From Cryptomeria japonica (taxonomy: Eukaryota > Streptophyta > Pinopsida > Cupressales > Cupressaceae): a stretch of 64,000 nt of DNA. This document shows, piece by piece, positions 25,058 to 38,244 of this stretch. The stretch spans positions 507,609,373 through 507,673,372 of the forward strand of contig NC_081415.1 in NCBI RefSeq assembly GCF_030272615.1, given 5' to 3'. Positions within the stretch are counted from its first letter, which is position 1. Every line of letters begins with the position of its first letter. Below the pieces are notes generated by a model. The model was not told where the DNA came from and did not search any database. It worked only from the letters and a program-made list of their open reading frames with translations. Both the position numbers and the translations under genes were made by a program.

Positions 25058-26614
25058 TGTTAGAAACTTGAGTTATGTTTATATATGTTGTCATTGATGT
25101 CAACATGTTCAGTGTTGTCATTAATGTCATTGTGCAAAGTGTGGATGTTGTAGATGGTCCAGAAGTGAATGTTTTGATGTTGTTGTATGGTCTAGTAGTG
25201 ATATTGAGCAATTTTGAGGTGATTTCAGAAGGTTGGTGTAGTGGAAGTTTCAATATGCATGAAATAGTATTTATGTAGGAAAGCATTTTTAATGTTTTAG
25301 TGGAAGAATGCTTTGCATTCCTCTAGTTTTGTGAAGATTATGGAGTGTTATTCTGGATATAATGTTTATGATCTGTGTACATTGTATAACAATTTTACAG
25401 TTTCTTTGTTTCTCAAATGGTAGAGTTAGTTGTTTTTTACAGTGAGGTGTATGTCAAAATTTGTCCAGAGAAGGCTTGGCAGTTCTCTGATATGTGGTTT
25501 TTAGTGTTGTTGCATGAAAGACGTGTTCATTTGGTCTGTGAAATGTTCCAATTCAATTTTCTAAAGATAGATTGTTCAGCAAATAGAGTTTTGTTGTTCT
25601 GAGTGTTGTGCTATCAGCTGGGTTGGTTTTTGATTGACTAAGGTGGTGTATCCTATTTGGATCATGCCCTTTTCGGTCCAGATACGATTTGGTGGTTGAG
25701 TTTGGATGTTGATATGGGTCTCATCATGGCATGTGAAGATCTACATTTAGTTTTGTGCATTGGAGGATGTTTTTGGGCCAACTAGTTGGTGTGCTTTATT
25801 GTTTATCTACATGTTTCATTTGATACCGACATTGGAGGATGTGTTAGTGTGTTCAATTCATTGGAATCAATTGGGAAGGATGTTTTGTGATGTGTTTGGG
25901 TCCTCTTTATCTCCCAGAGTGGACCACAATGGATTTTATTGGTCCAGGTGGCCTAATTTATGTAAAAAAAAAATCTATGATCAACTTAGTTGAGGGTTTC
26001 AATGAATAATCTTGTATATATGAGTGTGGATGTATGATTTGATCATGGGATGTGTGTGAATTGATGTGAAGTGTATGTGAATGGTGCACAAACATATTTG
26101 GTGTAGAAAAAGTGCGAAAGACAATTTGTGAAGAGCTTTGAGACAGTGTTTGATGTTAGATGTGTTTGCCATGATATTGGTCGCTTGACATAGTGGTTCA
26201 CAAACAATCTCATGATCAGGAGATATTGTTCATTTCAGTTCATTGATCCTTTGCACCTACTGGAGGAAGGTGTCTTCATTTTGGCAATTTGTGAGCCCTT
26301 GTATCTTTCCTTAAGGTTGTACGCCTTAGTCTTGCAAGTCCCTTTAGGGACATTGAGCTCCTTAGGCTTGAGCCTAAACATTGTAATCAATTATTCATAT
26401 TATGAGTGTAATTTTCACCATGGTTTTTCCCTGGTCAGAGTTTTCCATGTAAATTTGGTGTTCATGTGATTGGCGTGCTTTGTGCTTTCATATTTCATAA
26501 TTGCAGTAATAAGTTAATTATGGTTTGAAGTTTATTAGATCATGAGTAAAGTATTTTGAGGTTCAGGTTGATTCACCCCCACCCCCCATTCTTAATCCTA
26601 TGGTGTGTTCAACA
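25058..26614. mobile_element. Putative solo LTR inserted in the LINE
   Basis: The block starts tgttagaaacttgag and ends gtgtgttcaaca, giving TG...CA ends over 1557 bp. It separates LINE-like coding before (LNLDKIS) from LINE-like coding after (about 26615 onward). It has no retroviral domain. A run of Cs at about 26575-26588 sits near the right edge. The flanking 5-mers (tttca and gttct) do not match, so either the borders are slightly off or the target duplication has decayed. Frames at 25075-25278 and 26212-26469 lie inside it and lack motifs. Confidence 0.45.
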
Positions 26615-26939
26615 GTTCTTAGATATGGAAAGCTATGAAATTGGGTAATAGTCTAATTAATGTTGGCATTTTCTAGATGATCTTGCTCTTTTATAGGATG
26701 ATACAGGGAAATAGCATAGCCCTCATTGAGTAAAATTCTCTAACCTCCTAGAGTTAAAATAAATATATTGAGGTGGGCTAGATTTATGGTTTTTATTTTC
26801 AATGCGTAATTATGTAGGATGCTATGAAGCTTTTAAAATGAAAACCTAATATCTTTGGACATGTCAATAATTCCCTCTCATTGATTGTTTAGCTCAAAAT
26901 TTTAGCCTCCTAAAAGGTCTATTTAAATAGACATTTACG

Positions 26940-27240
26940 TTTCCTTGGATATGGATTTACACCACACAAGATGGTTATAACTCTTCTAGAAGATAACTTG
27001 GATGTTAAAAAATTTAAGCTTTGAGAAAAGGTTTCACATATTGTACGTTGGCCTAGGGTTAATTCTTTCACTTGGTTTGCAGCTTTAGACATATTTCTTT
27101 ATCAAGAGATTTTTTTAAAAGAAGGGTTGTTAGTCTAAACATATGTATTATTTGCCTCTAAGATGAAGAATCTAGAAGACATCTTTTACCACTTTTCTTC
27201 ACCATTTATGGTTTGATTTGCTAGGAATTTTATGGAATAA
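26940..27240 (+). pseudogene. LINE zf-RVT-like region remnant
   Basis: The frame reads VNSFTWFAALDIFLYQEIFLK near 27060-27120, followed by a block in the position where plant LINEs carry a Cys/His cluster just after reverse transcriptase. The cysteines are mostly lost. Identification depends on its position between reverse transcriptase and RNase H. Confidence 0.45.
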
Positions 27241-27564
27241 TTTTAAGTCTATCCAAGACTCTTGTGAATCATCCACGAACTTCTTTCAAGCTAGAATCCC
27301 TTAATCTTTAGCATGATATTAGTCCTAGTTTGATCTATTGGAATATTTGGTAGGAGCAAAATCATAGAATTCTAATGATACAAGGCATATGAGTTAGGTT
27401 TGGGGTAGAATAATGGTTGAGCTTAAATAAACTTGTTATGTTTGAATTCAAGATTATTAACCCAGATCTTAGTGGGAATTTAGAGTTTTCATGAAGCCAG
27501 TTTTTTTATTGCTTCTCCCTCTTTTGCCTCTTTCAATAAGAAACCTCAAGATTATCAAATTACT

Positions 27565-27960
27565 CGATGGGAACACCCTCTTCTAGGCTTGGTTAAAATT
27601 AATGTTCATGGAGCTTCAAATTACATACTTGAAAATGTTGGCATGTGGGGTGTTTGTCATTATCGTAATGGCAAAACTAAGTTTTGGTTTGCAAGTAGTC
27701 TTAGTGTTGGTTCCAATAATTTTGCAAAGGCTATGGGTATTCACCAAGCTCTTTTACATGCTAAGAAAAGACATTTTATCGATATTATTCTAAAATCTAC
27801 TATAAAATCTTGTTTGATCATTTTGAAAATAAAGTGCACACTTCAAGCAATGACAACTAGATGAATGTAAGAAAGACATCAACATCTTCATTCATAGTTT
27901 CAATGTTGTTAAGTTGCTAATGTTTTAGCTAAATTAGCTTCTAATTAGAATGACATTAAA
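27565..27960 (+). pseudogene. LINE RNase H remnant
   Basis: An open stretch to 27864 reads WEHPLLGLVKINVHGAS, then GVCHYRNGKTKFWFA, SVGSNNFAKAMGIHQALLHA and a later block ending in frame-shifted VLAKLAS near 27920. This is the plant LINE-type RNase H fold (RVT_3 family). The first catalytic Asp (normally in FDGA) is His here and the Glu of the NNxAE motif is Lys, so it cannot be active. It lies after the zf-RVT-like region, as expected. Confidence 0.7.
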
Positions 27961-28319
27961 GTTGATGCTAGAAATGACCAAGATTTCTCTATCAAGATAT
28001 GAAGAGACACTTCAGAGATTTTGTAAATGTTGATTACAATGTTTCTCAAGATTTGTGGTTCCCACTACTCTATTTCTTATTGGTGTACAAATTCTTCTAG
28101 TATTTTTCTTATGTAAGTAACCATGGTTAACTTTAATAGTACTATTTTTACATGGTTTTCTTGTTGATCCATTTTTTTAACATGAGAACGGACAATATTT
28201 CTAACACTCAAAAAATATGTATAATCTTTCAGGGAAAACATGTTTATGCCCTATTTATAGGGTTTGGAGGTTTCCTTATCTCTTGTTGATTATCTAATTC
28301 AAGTCCATCTAGATTTTCT

Positions 28320-29480
28320 TATGTAAGGACCACCATAATTTCAAAATAACATAATTCATAAAATACAAATAATCAAGAATAAATCATTGCCGCATGTTTA
28401 AATATACAAGGTTAGAGACAAGAAATTACATTTCGACGTATAAAGTCAAATTTCATAAGATGACAACATGATAGACATAAGGAAACATATACCCTTTACA
28501 ATAACCATAAGGCCAAATACAATAAATGCATAAGGACCAAATCGTGATGAACACCCTGACAGGAGCCTTCGAAATCTCTGTAGTGTCATAAAATTGCGAC
28601 CCTAGAAATTTTCGACTGCATTAGGGTCCTCACGCATGCGAGATCGAATCCTCTAGCCTGATCGGGGACTGGAGATTGCTCAATCCTCATAATCTGCTCC
28701 TTCCTCGGCCTTCGCACCACCCCATCTACACTATGCCCTGCAGAAAGGGGTAGAACAGGGGCATGATGTCACTGTCCTCCTAGGACAGGGGTGTGGTGCC
28801 CCTGTCCCTGCCCTATTTTGGGGCAGGACCTTCCTAGAGCATGCATTGTGGGTTGTGTATTGGGCAGGAAACTCCCCTGATGTCAGCCTATGACGAAAAT
28901 CAAATCCACTAACATGTATTTAAGAAGCATTCGTCCTCTCATTTGATAAGTTCAATAAGTTGGAGTTGGATGAGATTGGAGTTTGTCAAGTTGCATAAGC
29001 GATCAAGCATTCAATCATTCTTTTCCGGCATTGAGCATTCTCAAGTCTCCCTTCAAGGCTAGGTGTTGCATTCAAGTCAAGGATTCAACCATTGAAGAGG
29101 AGATTGATTCCAACATTCAATTCCACACAAGCATTTCTATCAACATTGCTATCACAACCTCCCTTGAGGTGATTTACAATTCAGTCTTTCATTTATAGCT
29201 ACTTGCAAGTACTTTCTTTCATTACTTGGTTAATTCCAAAACTGGGGTTTGACCTAAAGGCAAACCCCCAATCTCAACCCACTTTCCTCTCTTTTATGTG
29301 TGTAGGTTGCAAGTGCGCGGCTGTACTTTGGTATTCGGACTCCATTTACGGAGGTGAAAAAACCTTTTCGTTTCGCGAATTTTTCGGAGGACCATGTACG
29401 TTCCCGCGACGGTCTAGGAAACTTTTCCTCAAATTCGCAGGGCGACTTTGTCTCAACATATTATTTCCAAATCCAAGTGC
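28320..29480. other. Possible LTR-like segment, no gene
   Basis: Two LTR-like starts (tgtaaggaccacc at 28324 and tgtagtgtcataaaat at 28579) are followed by a more G+C-rich stretch with 'gacagggg(c/t)' repeats around 28750-28825 and 'cctaaaggcaaacccccaa' at 29252-29271. Frames at 28983-29198 and 29203-29502 have no recognisable domain. It may be a solo LTR or a leader of another family. No polypurine tract, primer site or target duplication was identified. Confidence 0.3.
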
Positions 29481-29639
29481 ACAGCTTCATCCCATGTTCT
29501 GATCTTAAGTTATAATCAGTTCTTTGTCACTTTTGCACTACATAATTCAATCAATTCCTTTCTATTTCAAATAAGGAAGAAAGGATCAACTTATCATTCC
29601 CATTTCATTCAAAATTCAATCTTCATCTTTGAAGATTGA

Positions 29640-32240
29640 ATCTAGTGAATTCTCCTCTCCTCTTCTGAATGTAACTGGACTATAAAAGACACTTTACTTT
29701 TATGCAAGAACCGCCTCAAAACATACCTATCTCTATGCTAACTGCCACTTTCTTTCTTAAATAAGTGTGAAAAGTGACGTTAATTAACATGCAGCAAACA
29801 TTACATTTATTTAATTTTAATTTTAATTTATCCCTCTCTTGCGTGGACTCTTGCTTTACGTTTGATTCATGAGACTTGAGTTTGACTTGTTTCATGTAGT
29901 TTCTAAAATAACTTTTCTTAAGCTCTCCTTACATACAGTCCTGGAATTTGATGGTCACCCCTACCTGTCATATGAATTTTTTATGACGGTTTAGTCATTT
30001 CAATGCCTTTCATTTGACATGTTAAGAAAAATATTAACTGTCAAAAAATATAAAAGTAGAAGATTGAAGCCACACCAAAATGCAATGCAATCTTTCTTAG
30101 GAAGAAATGATATATATATTTTAAAATTATATATATTATGACAAGTTTCTATAACAATCTTATTAAATATATTTAAAAAATTAAATTGACTAAGTTTCTA
30201 AATTCATATATAGAAAAATAGAATATATTGTAAAAAATCATATTAAAATATTTTATCAATTATATTCTATCATATCATTTCAATTATGACAAGTTTCTAA
30301 ATTCATATGAAAAAATAGAACTGTTCTAAAAAATCATATTAAAATATTATAAAATTAGAAACAACTACATCCTTCCATTTCAAAATATTCTAAATAAATT
30401 TGTATTTTTATAATAAACATTCTAAACTAATATATATCAATATTATAAATTATAATATTCTATGATATATATTGACTACTATGTTTTTTTACGGTTTATT
30501 TATAATTTGAAGTGTCATCTATACAGTTTTAGAAAAAAACAGCATGTCAATGCATACGTTCTACTAATTTTTTAAGCTGTCAAATACGATTCAAAAATGG
30601 AAAAACGACCATTTAACCTGTCAAATTCCACGCCTGCTTACATAGGTTTCTTATTTAAATTTCCTTTTTCTTATTAAAAAATACGATAGCTTTATTAATA
30701 AAGCTCCCCTTGTTTTTATATTAGTAAAACTAATAAACTTTATGTTAATTTTCTAAAATAGTCCTTTTAAGCTCACGTGTGCTTCTTCTAATGTGGACTT
30801 TCCTAATTTATTATTATTTTATTAGGCTTAGTTTCAAAAAAATAATTAAAAACTAAAAAGTCATGCATTTTTTTCTAATCTTTAAACATGAGCTTTTAAA
30901 AAGCATACAATAAATTATAATAATTTTCCTTTTATTTTTTTATATATATATTATCATTTTTTTATTTAATGAGTTGAGTTTACTTTATTTTAAAATATAA
31001 TAGGTCAGATTAAGTTATTAATTAAAAATATATTTGTAAAAATTCAATTGATAAATTAATGCATGTTTTTAATAAAAATATTTACATATATTTTAAATAA
31101 AAATAATATAACTCAATTTGATCTTCCTAAAAAATATTTATTTATATTTTTGTTTGTATTTTTAACTGATAGATAAAATCAACTCTTCTCTTATTATAGT
31201 TTCATATTCTTGAAACACGTCTAATTTCAATTAAATTATAACATTTTTCTTTCTAAATAATTTGATAATAAAAAAATTAATCACAAAATTAGAATTAAGA
31301 TAAAAGGAAATTAACAATGAAATCAAGTTTTGAAATCTTAATTCTCTAGAACTAGTGTTCCATGAGTCTCTCTAAGATAAATAGACCTTTAGATTTTAAT
31401 ATAAATTTTTACTTGAATCTTTAAAAAATATGTTTCTTTACAATGTGTCAGATACACCTCATGCTTGACCTTTGAAAGTTTGTGTTATATAACTTCAAAA
31501 GAAATAGAATTTACACGTGGTGAACTAAACAAAACATGCAAAATGTTTCTCCCATTACACTCCAATTTTTTATTTTTTTTTTTGTAGTTATTTTGTTGTT
31601 GGGCTTTGCCTATGGCTAAACATTAAATACTAAGGACATACCCTGAATTTTACGTTTCCAGGGTGCTTATTCAAAATACATTAGAGAGCCAATTTAGGCA
31701 AAGGTACCAGTAGTTGTTATAGCTAACTTCGAGCACCCACATATTATAAACAATACATCATTCAAAGTTTTTTCTGTGTTTGTCTCTGTATGCGACTTAA
31801 CTACTTATAGATATTGTTTTGGCTTCTAGGTAGTAACAACACACACTAGGATCTACTATGCATGCAAGGTTCAAAATGTACACATTTCAAATTGTCACCC
31901 AATACCTACTTAAAGATGCCCCGATAACCATGCACTTAAAATTGCCAATACTTGTGGACAAATGGCCAATTGGCCAATTGTTGTCCAAAAAAACTAAAAA
32001 GTGAGCAGCTATTGGTAAATGTGAAATTTATTAATGAGCTTTTAGTTATCATTTTTCCGATTTCTTTAAAGTTAGTAACTGGAGGGTTGTGTACACAAGG
32101 AGTGCACAATTATTAGAACTATAATGACTACTGGTACTCTTTTCCTAGTCTAAATTATTGTGAACATGAAACATTTGTGGTGTGTGATCCAAAAATATTT
32201 TAGAATACAATGTGGACAATGCTTTGCTTAAGGGGCCAAG
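29640..32240. other. AT-rich intergenic DNA, nothing recognised
   Basis: The stretch is very A+T rich with homopolymer and TA-rich runs (for example 30100-30480 and 30850-31300). I see no coding frame over 60 codons and no terminal repeat. Confidence 0.6.
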
Positions 32241-32439
32241 TACAACCCTACTTGCCCTCTATGGGTGAACCACCCTCTTTTATGTGCCAAACTACCCCCA
32301 TTGGTGGTTTGTGGTGTGGATGTGGTTGAAAACGAGGATTTCTTCTAGTGTAGAGTTTTGATGTGCCAATTCTCCAATGTTTGGCCTTCTCTTCCTAACT
32401 AACACAACTGGGTTTAGGACTCTTGGATGCCTCTTGTGT

Positions 32440-32930
32440 CTAGTAAGATTAAGTCATTCCCCTGTGTTAAAGGTTTTTTATTGCTTTCTTTGGGTCTTCT
32501 AAGGATGTAAACTTGGTGTTGGGTCAACTATGGGCTTAGGGAGAGCACTTTCTTGCTCAAACCCTATGCAACCTCCTTTAACTCTCTTATTGAACCACTC
32601 AATGTGCATCTAGTGTGGGTTAGACTTCCAAATCTTCCCCTCCAATTTTGGGAGGATTCTTATTATGAGGTCATTGGCAACTATATTGTTCACTTTTTAA
32701 AGGTTGATGATTCCACTTTCTACATGGGGCACTCTATGTTTGCTCACATTTTGGTGGATATTGAGATCTCTAAGCCTCTTCATTGCGATGTGGTTTTGAT
32801 GGTTGAGGATAGACCTTGGACTCAACCACTTGATAATAAGGGCCTCCCTTTTAGATGTCGTTGTTGTTTCGCAACTGATCACTTGGCTTCAGATTGCTCT
32901 TTCTTGCATTGCAAAGGCCTTGCTACTTAG
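32440..32930 (+). pseudogene. LINE ORF1 fragment (DUF4283 and zinc knuckle)
   Basis: A frame open from 32553 to 32930 (125 codons), with likely upstream coding from about 32480 across a stop (SSKDVNLVLGQLW), matches the plant LINE ORF1 plan. It has FLLKPYATSFNSLIEP, then VWVRLPNLPLQFW, SMFAHILVDIEISKPL and a final knuckle CRCCFATDHLASDC that keeps the CX2CX4HX4C spacing. Proteins of this type bind LINE RNA. The fragment ends right after the knuckle. Later LINE domains were not recognised downstream, so it is a truncated copy separate from the one at 19.8-28.2 kb. Confidence 0.75.
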
Positions 32931-33224
32931 TAGAAGTATGCTAAGATGATCACTTGACTATCTTGGATCCTAATTCTTCAATGGATGACTCCTCTCAGGA
33001 TAATGTTGAGCAACTTGCTTCTAGTATGACTTTGTTGTGCTTTGAGGACCCTATTGGAAGTCCTCTTGCTCTGTGCTCACTACCTGTTTCATAGGTTGCT
33101 TCAATTTAGAGCCAAACTTCTCATGTGGATGATGGCTTACTTTCATCTTGTTATCCTTCTATTCCCCCTTCATGTGTTAATGGACCTCTCGTGGCAGTGT
33201 CTTATCTTGTTCCCCTTGTTGTAG

Positions 33225-33336
33225 GAACTTGAATGACAGTATTGATTGGATTGTTGTTTTAGGGGGAAAGGACGGGAACTTGAATGACATTATAGCAACT
33301 TGAATGACAGTATTGATTGGATTGTTGTTTTAGGGA
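33225..33336. repeat. Local duplication of a 40-bp segment
   Basis: The segment starting 'aacttgaatgacagtattg' occurs at about 33226 and again at 33297, with a shortened third copy ('aacttgaatgaca' then ttatag) at 33277 between them. Confidence 0.85.
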
Positions 33337-33639
33337 AAAGGACGCTATTCTACCTCTTCCCATACTCATTTTCGAGTCATGAGTGATGAGTCAATTGTAT
33401 GTTCTTTCCTTCTTTCCAGATCTATGCTCCGGTCAAGAGCATTTCTGGTCTTTGTTTGCTTTTCCCAGTCTAATTGTTGGTGAGACTCATTCCCCTCGCC
33501 TCTATGGCTGTTTTTGTAATGATTCTCAGCCCTTTTCCCGTGTTTTTCTAATCAAGACAATGCTTCCAACTACAAGTAGCGATCTATATATCACATTTGC
33601 GGAATGCTTATCCACAATGCATTAAAGAGCCAAGCTACT

Positions 33640-35230
33640 CTGACTTGTTGGAAATGTGAAACAACATCCGTGGTGTGTGATAAGAAACATTTATTATAGT
33701 ACAACTTGAACACTGCTCCCATCCACTGGGGACGTCGTTTTTTAGGATGCAAGAAATGCCCTTTTGGGCAGGGTGGCTAAAGAATTATATTATACAATTG
33801 AAGCGAATTGTGTGGTTGTGAGGGCACTGACAAAATGACCGCACTTCGAACATTTACCGTTTGCCATGCATACGAAACTGGGCACATTCCACTAAATTTA
33901 CAGTCACAAAACTACGTAAATATATGATCAGAAGAAAATTTGAATTATATTTTTTTTTAGTTTGTCTATACGTTAGTAATTTGCATTTTAAACGGTCTTC
34001 TCACCATTTTTAGGCCTAGCAAGGCATGCTCTTTCAAAATCTCATCTACAACCCTTGGAGACCTTTCCAACGAGTTAAACGGCTCGTAATTTCGAGTCCC
34101 GAGCAGAAAGTTATGCCTAGTTGAAGTTAGGATAAAATTTCATATAGTTTTTTTGAAAATTTCGTAGTTTTTAGATTTTATTATGTAATGAACAAATGTG
34201 ATTGTTGGACTTCGATTCTCAAGAGGTTTTTGTGACCCTTGGAATCTCGTGAACTTCTATATGTTGGATTTTCGAATGGAATAGATTACTTTTTGGCTTG
34301 CTTCAATTCTATGTTTTCTAGTTCTTGTAAACAAAATTTACAATACCGCAGGTTCTCACTCGGGTATTGTCATCCGAATCCATAATTCGGATCAATATAT
34401 GTTCAAAATTGTCAATCGATTTTGTGTGCTCTGTTAGTATTCCAAATCTAATCATATTCATTCTAGCAGTCTTTGTATTATTAATATACTAAGCGAGATC
34501 TTTCTATTACAGTAAAAACTTGAGTAGTACATTTGAATACGTATTTGGACCGTGTTGCAATCATGCTTCTATTTATTTTTTCTTGTTTAGTTATATTTAA
34601 GTGATTTGATTGTTGCAAGTAAATCCATTTTTATTTATTTGCATATTTATATGGTTTTCAAGTATTTTGTGCAGGGGATTTTCTGATAAGCCTAAATATA
34701 ATGGTGCCAATCCACCTTTCATGAGCATCTTTAGTGTAACAACTGCCTCTAGTTGTTTTTTTTTTTTTTTTCTCTTTTTTACGAGTACCAATTTAATCGT
34801 CCAAGCTTCTTATTCTATCTTAGAAGTGTTGACTTCATAATTTCTTCAATCATCAGAGTGTGACAAATTTACACCACCACTTATGCTTGCACTTAAAGGT
34901 GGTAAGCTCTTGAGGTCAAGATCTCCATTAAACCTAGACCTAAGCCTCAAGGGTTCATTGTAGATGACCCTACCTACATATACCTTCGAGGGAAGTCAGA
35001 GGCTTCGTAGTTTTCCCTTGAAGTTGAGAGGGAGTTCATTCTCTCCTCTTGTATGAGATCTTTGATCTCTCTTTAAACCAAGACTATTTATTAAAATTTG
35101 CCCAACAATAATAAAAGCAATATCTAATTGTCTTCCAGTAGTGTACATACGTATACAATTACACAAGGGATCATATCTTTTCAAAATCCCCAATTCCATA
35201 GAGAGCGAATCGAGCACACTTCCCATAAAC
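33640..35230. other. Intergenic stretch, nothing recognised
   Basis: No motif-bearing frame was found. A T-rich run occurs at 34757-34774. Near 34020-34115 there is a 'ggagacctttccaacgag' phrase of a kind often seen in plant LTRs, but no borders could be placed. Confidence 0.4.
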
Positions 35231-35234
35231 ACAT

Positions 35235-35425
35235 GATGACTATCTCGTGCATATCACACACACGATGACTAGCTCTAGCTTACATCACATATACACAGTG
35301 ACTAGCTCTAGTATATGTCACATATTCATACGGACTAGCTTCAATATACACAACTCGTATATAGTGAATAGCTTCAATAGGCATCACATATATAGCGACT
35401 AGCATTTAGACAATGAGGGACTAGC
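35235..35425. repeat. Degenerate 33-bp minisatellite
   Basis: About five copies of a unit of the form 'gactagct(c/t)(t/c)a...catcacatat' run through this stretch at 32-34 base spacing, and shorter traces continue to about 35445. Confidence 0.7.
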
Positions 35426-35449
35426 ATATCCATAATGGCTAACTACCGC

Positions 35450-37435
35450 TTGCCTTTAGCACATCCTAGATAAAAGGAACGTCGGTGCACTGCACACTAC
35501 ACCGTGGGACACATTCTTTTGCTTGGTCTTCTACACAAACAAGTGAGATTGGGATTCGATGTATCCCATACTACACCAAGTGCATGTCCTCATCCTAACA
35601 AAGTCAAGCATACCACTTCCACATAAATATATGTGCAAATTATACAAGGGTCATTCCAATATTACCTACTTATTCTTCATTAGAGATTCTCTTCCCTACA
35701 ATCCATGAGACGACTAAGCAACAAGGACATCCATCGTCGACATGCAACAAGTCCCAAGGCCCACATGCTCCTAGCGGAATCTATCCAATACCCTAGATCA
35801 ATGCAAGATATCCCCTGCTTGCATTGAATTAGCGGTATCCATTCGCTAAGTGGTACAACTAATAGTCTATTGGCATAATTCGCTCCTTGACTACTATCAA
35901 TCTCGAGCGAATAAGATTATCTTATGTTGGTCATAGGATTTATCCTTCGGTGATCATCTCAGATAGAGAGGATTATTCTACATGTTAGAGGTATATAATC
36001 CTCTACCTATGCCCTCGTAGGCTCCTATCTGCATCCATCATCGTAAAAGTCAGTGCCTATACTTGGCTTAGCACTAAATTGCAAGAGAGGTTCCTAGTTC
36101 AGAACAAGTAGATCACAATGGACTAATCAAGGAGTATATACACAGTCTTATAGAACTAGAATCAAATTCCACTAGTGTCGAAGATCGCATCAATCAACAT
36201 AAGATGGCCTCTACTCAATAGATAAACTAACTATAAGGTAGTCAACTCCATCACTCTAGTAAACTCGCTACTCAAACACATTATATATTAAATACCAATG
36301 AACGGGTTTTCATATTCCTTTCATAACCATCTAATGCCTACTTTGACCTCATTTAAAGCCTAGTAAAGAGAGAAGGCCTACCAACTAGGAACAACTCCAT
36401 AACTTGGGAGTTATTCCCCCCTAGACCCTTCCCCTACAGACTTGAGGTCACAGGGGCATTCTTCACCCAAGGACTAACTACGTTCCCACTCCAAACGGAT
36501 CAAAGTCACACACAATTCTCCTTAGGTCTCTCAAAGGACACCTACACACATTTCCCAAGGTTTCATCATACCAATTTTTAGGATAGGCTTACTCCTCAAC
36601 ACAAATTACCTTGGTTCCCACAACTCATAGGAAAGGAATTCCATTGGAAATAAATACAATATGTTCTAAATTAAGGTTCTCATATTCAAGGGTCAATAAA
36701 ATCTTTACCCCAATACCTAAATACCATTCTAAAATTATATAGTATGTCTTATTATTGCATTAAGAAAGGAAGATAAAATGACCAATACGGTTATGTCTAA
36801 TACTTTTCCAACTAGATTAGTTTATTAGTCACATATACTCCAATGTAGGAGTAATTTCCCACAACGAATACAATGTTATATTTATTAATATCATCACATC
36901 TGACAAACAATTTTTTATCAACTTATTTTGAGGCTTAATAATATAGAAGTTGATAAATAGATATATACATATAACCCAATTTATATTAATACCATATCAT
37001 ATCCAATCTTATCAAATAAAAGTAGACAACTACCTATTAGGATTCCATTTACTAATTCTCAACTATGATTGGTGTTTTAACAATATGCAAGGAAAGTCAA
37101 GCCTATTCCCAAGTTAAGAAAATCTATATGGATACAAGACAACCATTTTGTCTCATACATGAGCCAGAGATATGTACCTCAAGGTTTCCCAACCTTGACA
37201 TATAATTACCCTTGAGAAACCAAAGGTGGTCTTAATGAATGAAGACCATGTAAATGAAATCATAAGAAAATATATGACTTACCATAATGAATTAGTCCAA
37301 TGTCCTAGGATGAGCATTACTAGGATCAACATCTCCAAACTTCTTTAGATTCAATGGTCACAATTGTCAAACATCTTATAATTAACTAAGCATTGAATCA
37401 TCAGGTAGTGTCCCTCCCTAACTCATCCTTTATGA
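35450..37435. other. Intergenic stretch, no gene
   Basis: No recognisable coding frame. The even composition and absence of frames would fit the internal non-coding part or LTR of a further retroelement, but no borders could be placed. Confidence 0.4.
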
Positions 37436-38207
37436 GAGGATGTGATAAACACTTTTAGATTTGTGCATGTTTTGGTATCTCGTCTCATTCTTTATACTGA
37501 TAGTCTCTTTGACAATAGTGGATTCATTATGATTTATGTGGATGAAGCTATATCCTAGATTATTATGATGATCAGACTTATGTGTAGAGATCTAGATGCA
37601 CTCATTATCATGTATGGATTATATTGAGATATGATGGCATCTTATTAATGCTAACCCCACTTCATGATTGTAATGGATGAGATGATGCTTTGTTGATTGT
37701 GATTGTCTTACTACTATATTCGTGATAAAAACGATGTCATACCACTCATTACGAGCATAATATGACGTTGTGATTCTCTCTCACTTGCCTGATCATTTAT
37801 GATATATATTATGGTATATGTTGTCTCATGGTTATTGGTGGTTCCAGGATATACAAGTACTAAACATCGACTCCACCTGGTCTCATAGATCTAAGCGTGT
37901 CTCTATCCCAATGGCAATTTGATTGTAGATGGCATGAGTTCCCTCTACACACTCTAGGCTTAAGTTGTCATCCTTGTCAGTTTAAGCGTCATGGCATGAG
38001 TTGTCATGTCGGTATTTAGTGATGTGATGTTTGACACTATGTTGGGTTGTCTCGTGGCATTGCGAGTATTTGATTATTTAACTAATAACTAATTGATTCG
38101 TATACTTTATTAGGCATTAAATAAATTAATGGATGGTATTAATATTTAATATTAATGTGTGATAAATATTATTGGGAGATCAATATTCATTAATGTTTAT
38201 TTTATAG

Positions 38208-38243
<36 letters not shown>
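38208..38243. repeat. (ATT)n microsatellite
   Basis: About twelve uninterrupted ATT units. They are followed, from 38290 to 38400, by looser (ttat)n-type sequence. Confidence 0.95.

Positions 38244-38244
<1 letters not shown>

Larger units (their letters stand above)
19780..28180 (+). mobile_element. Decayed L1-type LINE with RNase H, interrupted twice
   Basis: On the plus strand the domains follow the order of a plant L1-type non-LTR retrotransposon: ORF1-like zinc knuckle (about 20.37 kb), endonuclease (21.23-21.84 kb), reverse transcriptase (22.54-22.61 and 23.90-24.95 kb), zf-RVT-like region (about 27.0-27.2 kb) and RNase H (27.57-27.96 kb). Stops and frameshifts are frequent, so it is an old dead copy. 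Two blocks that fit no LINE domain split it at about 22.61-23.89 and 25.06-26.61 kb. Borders are approximate and no target duplication was identified. Confidence 0.75.

Noticed and set aside
31980-33720. Possible LTR pair around the LINE ORF1 fragment (similar 'gtggtgtgtgat' phrases near 32180 and 33668)
   Set aside because: Similarity is short and loose, with no TG...CA borders, primer site or target duplication.
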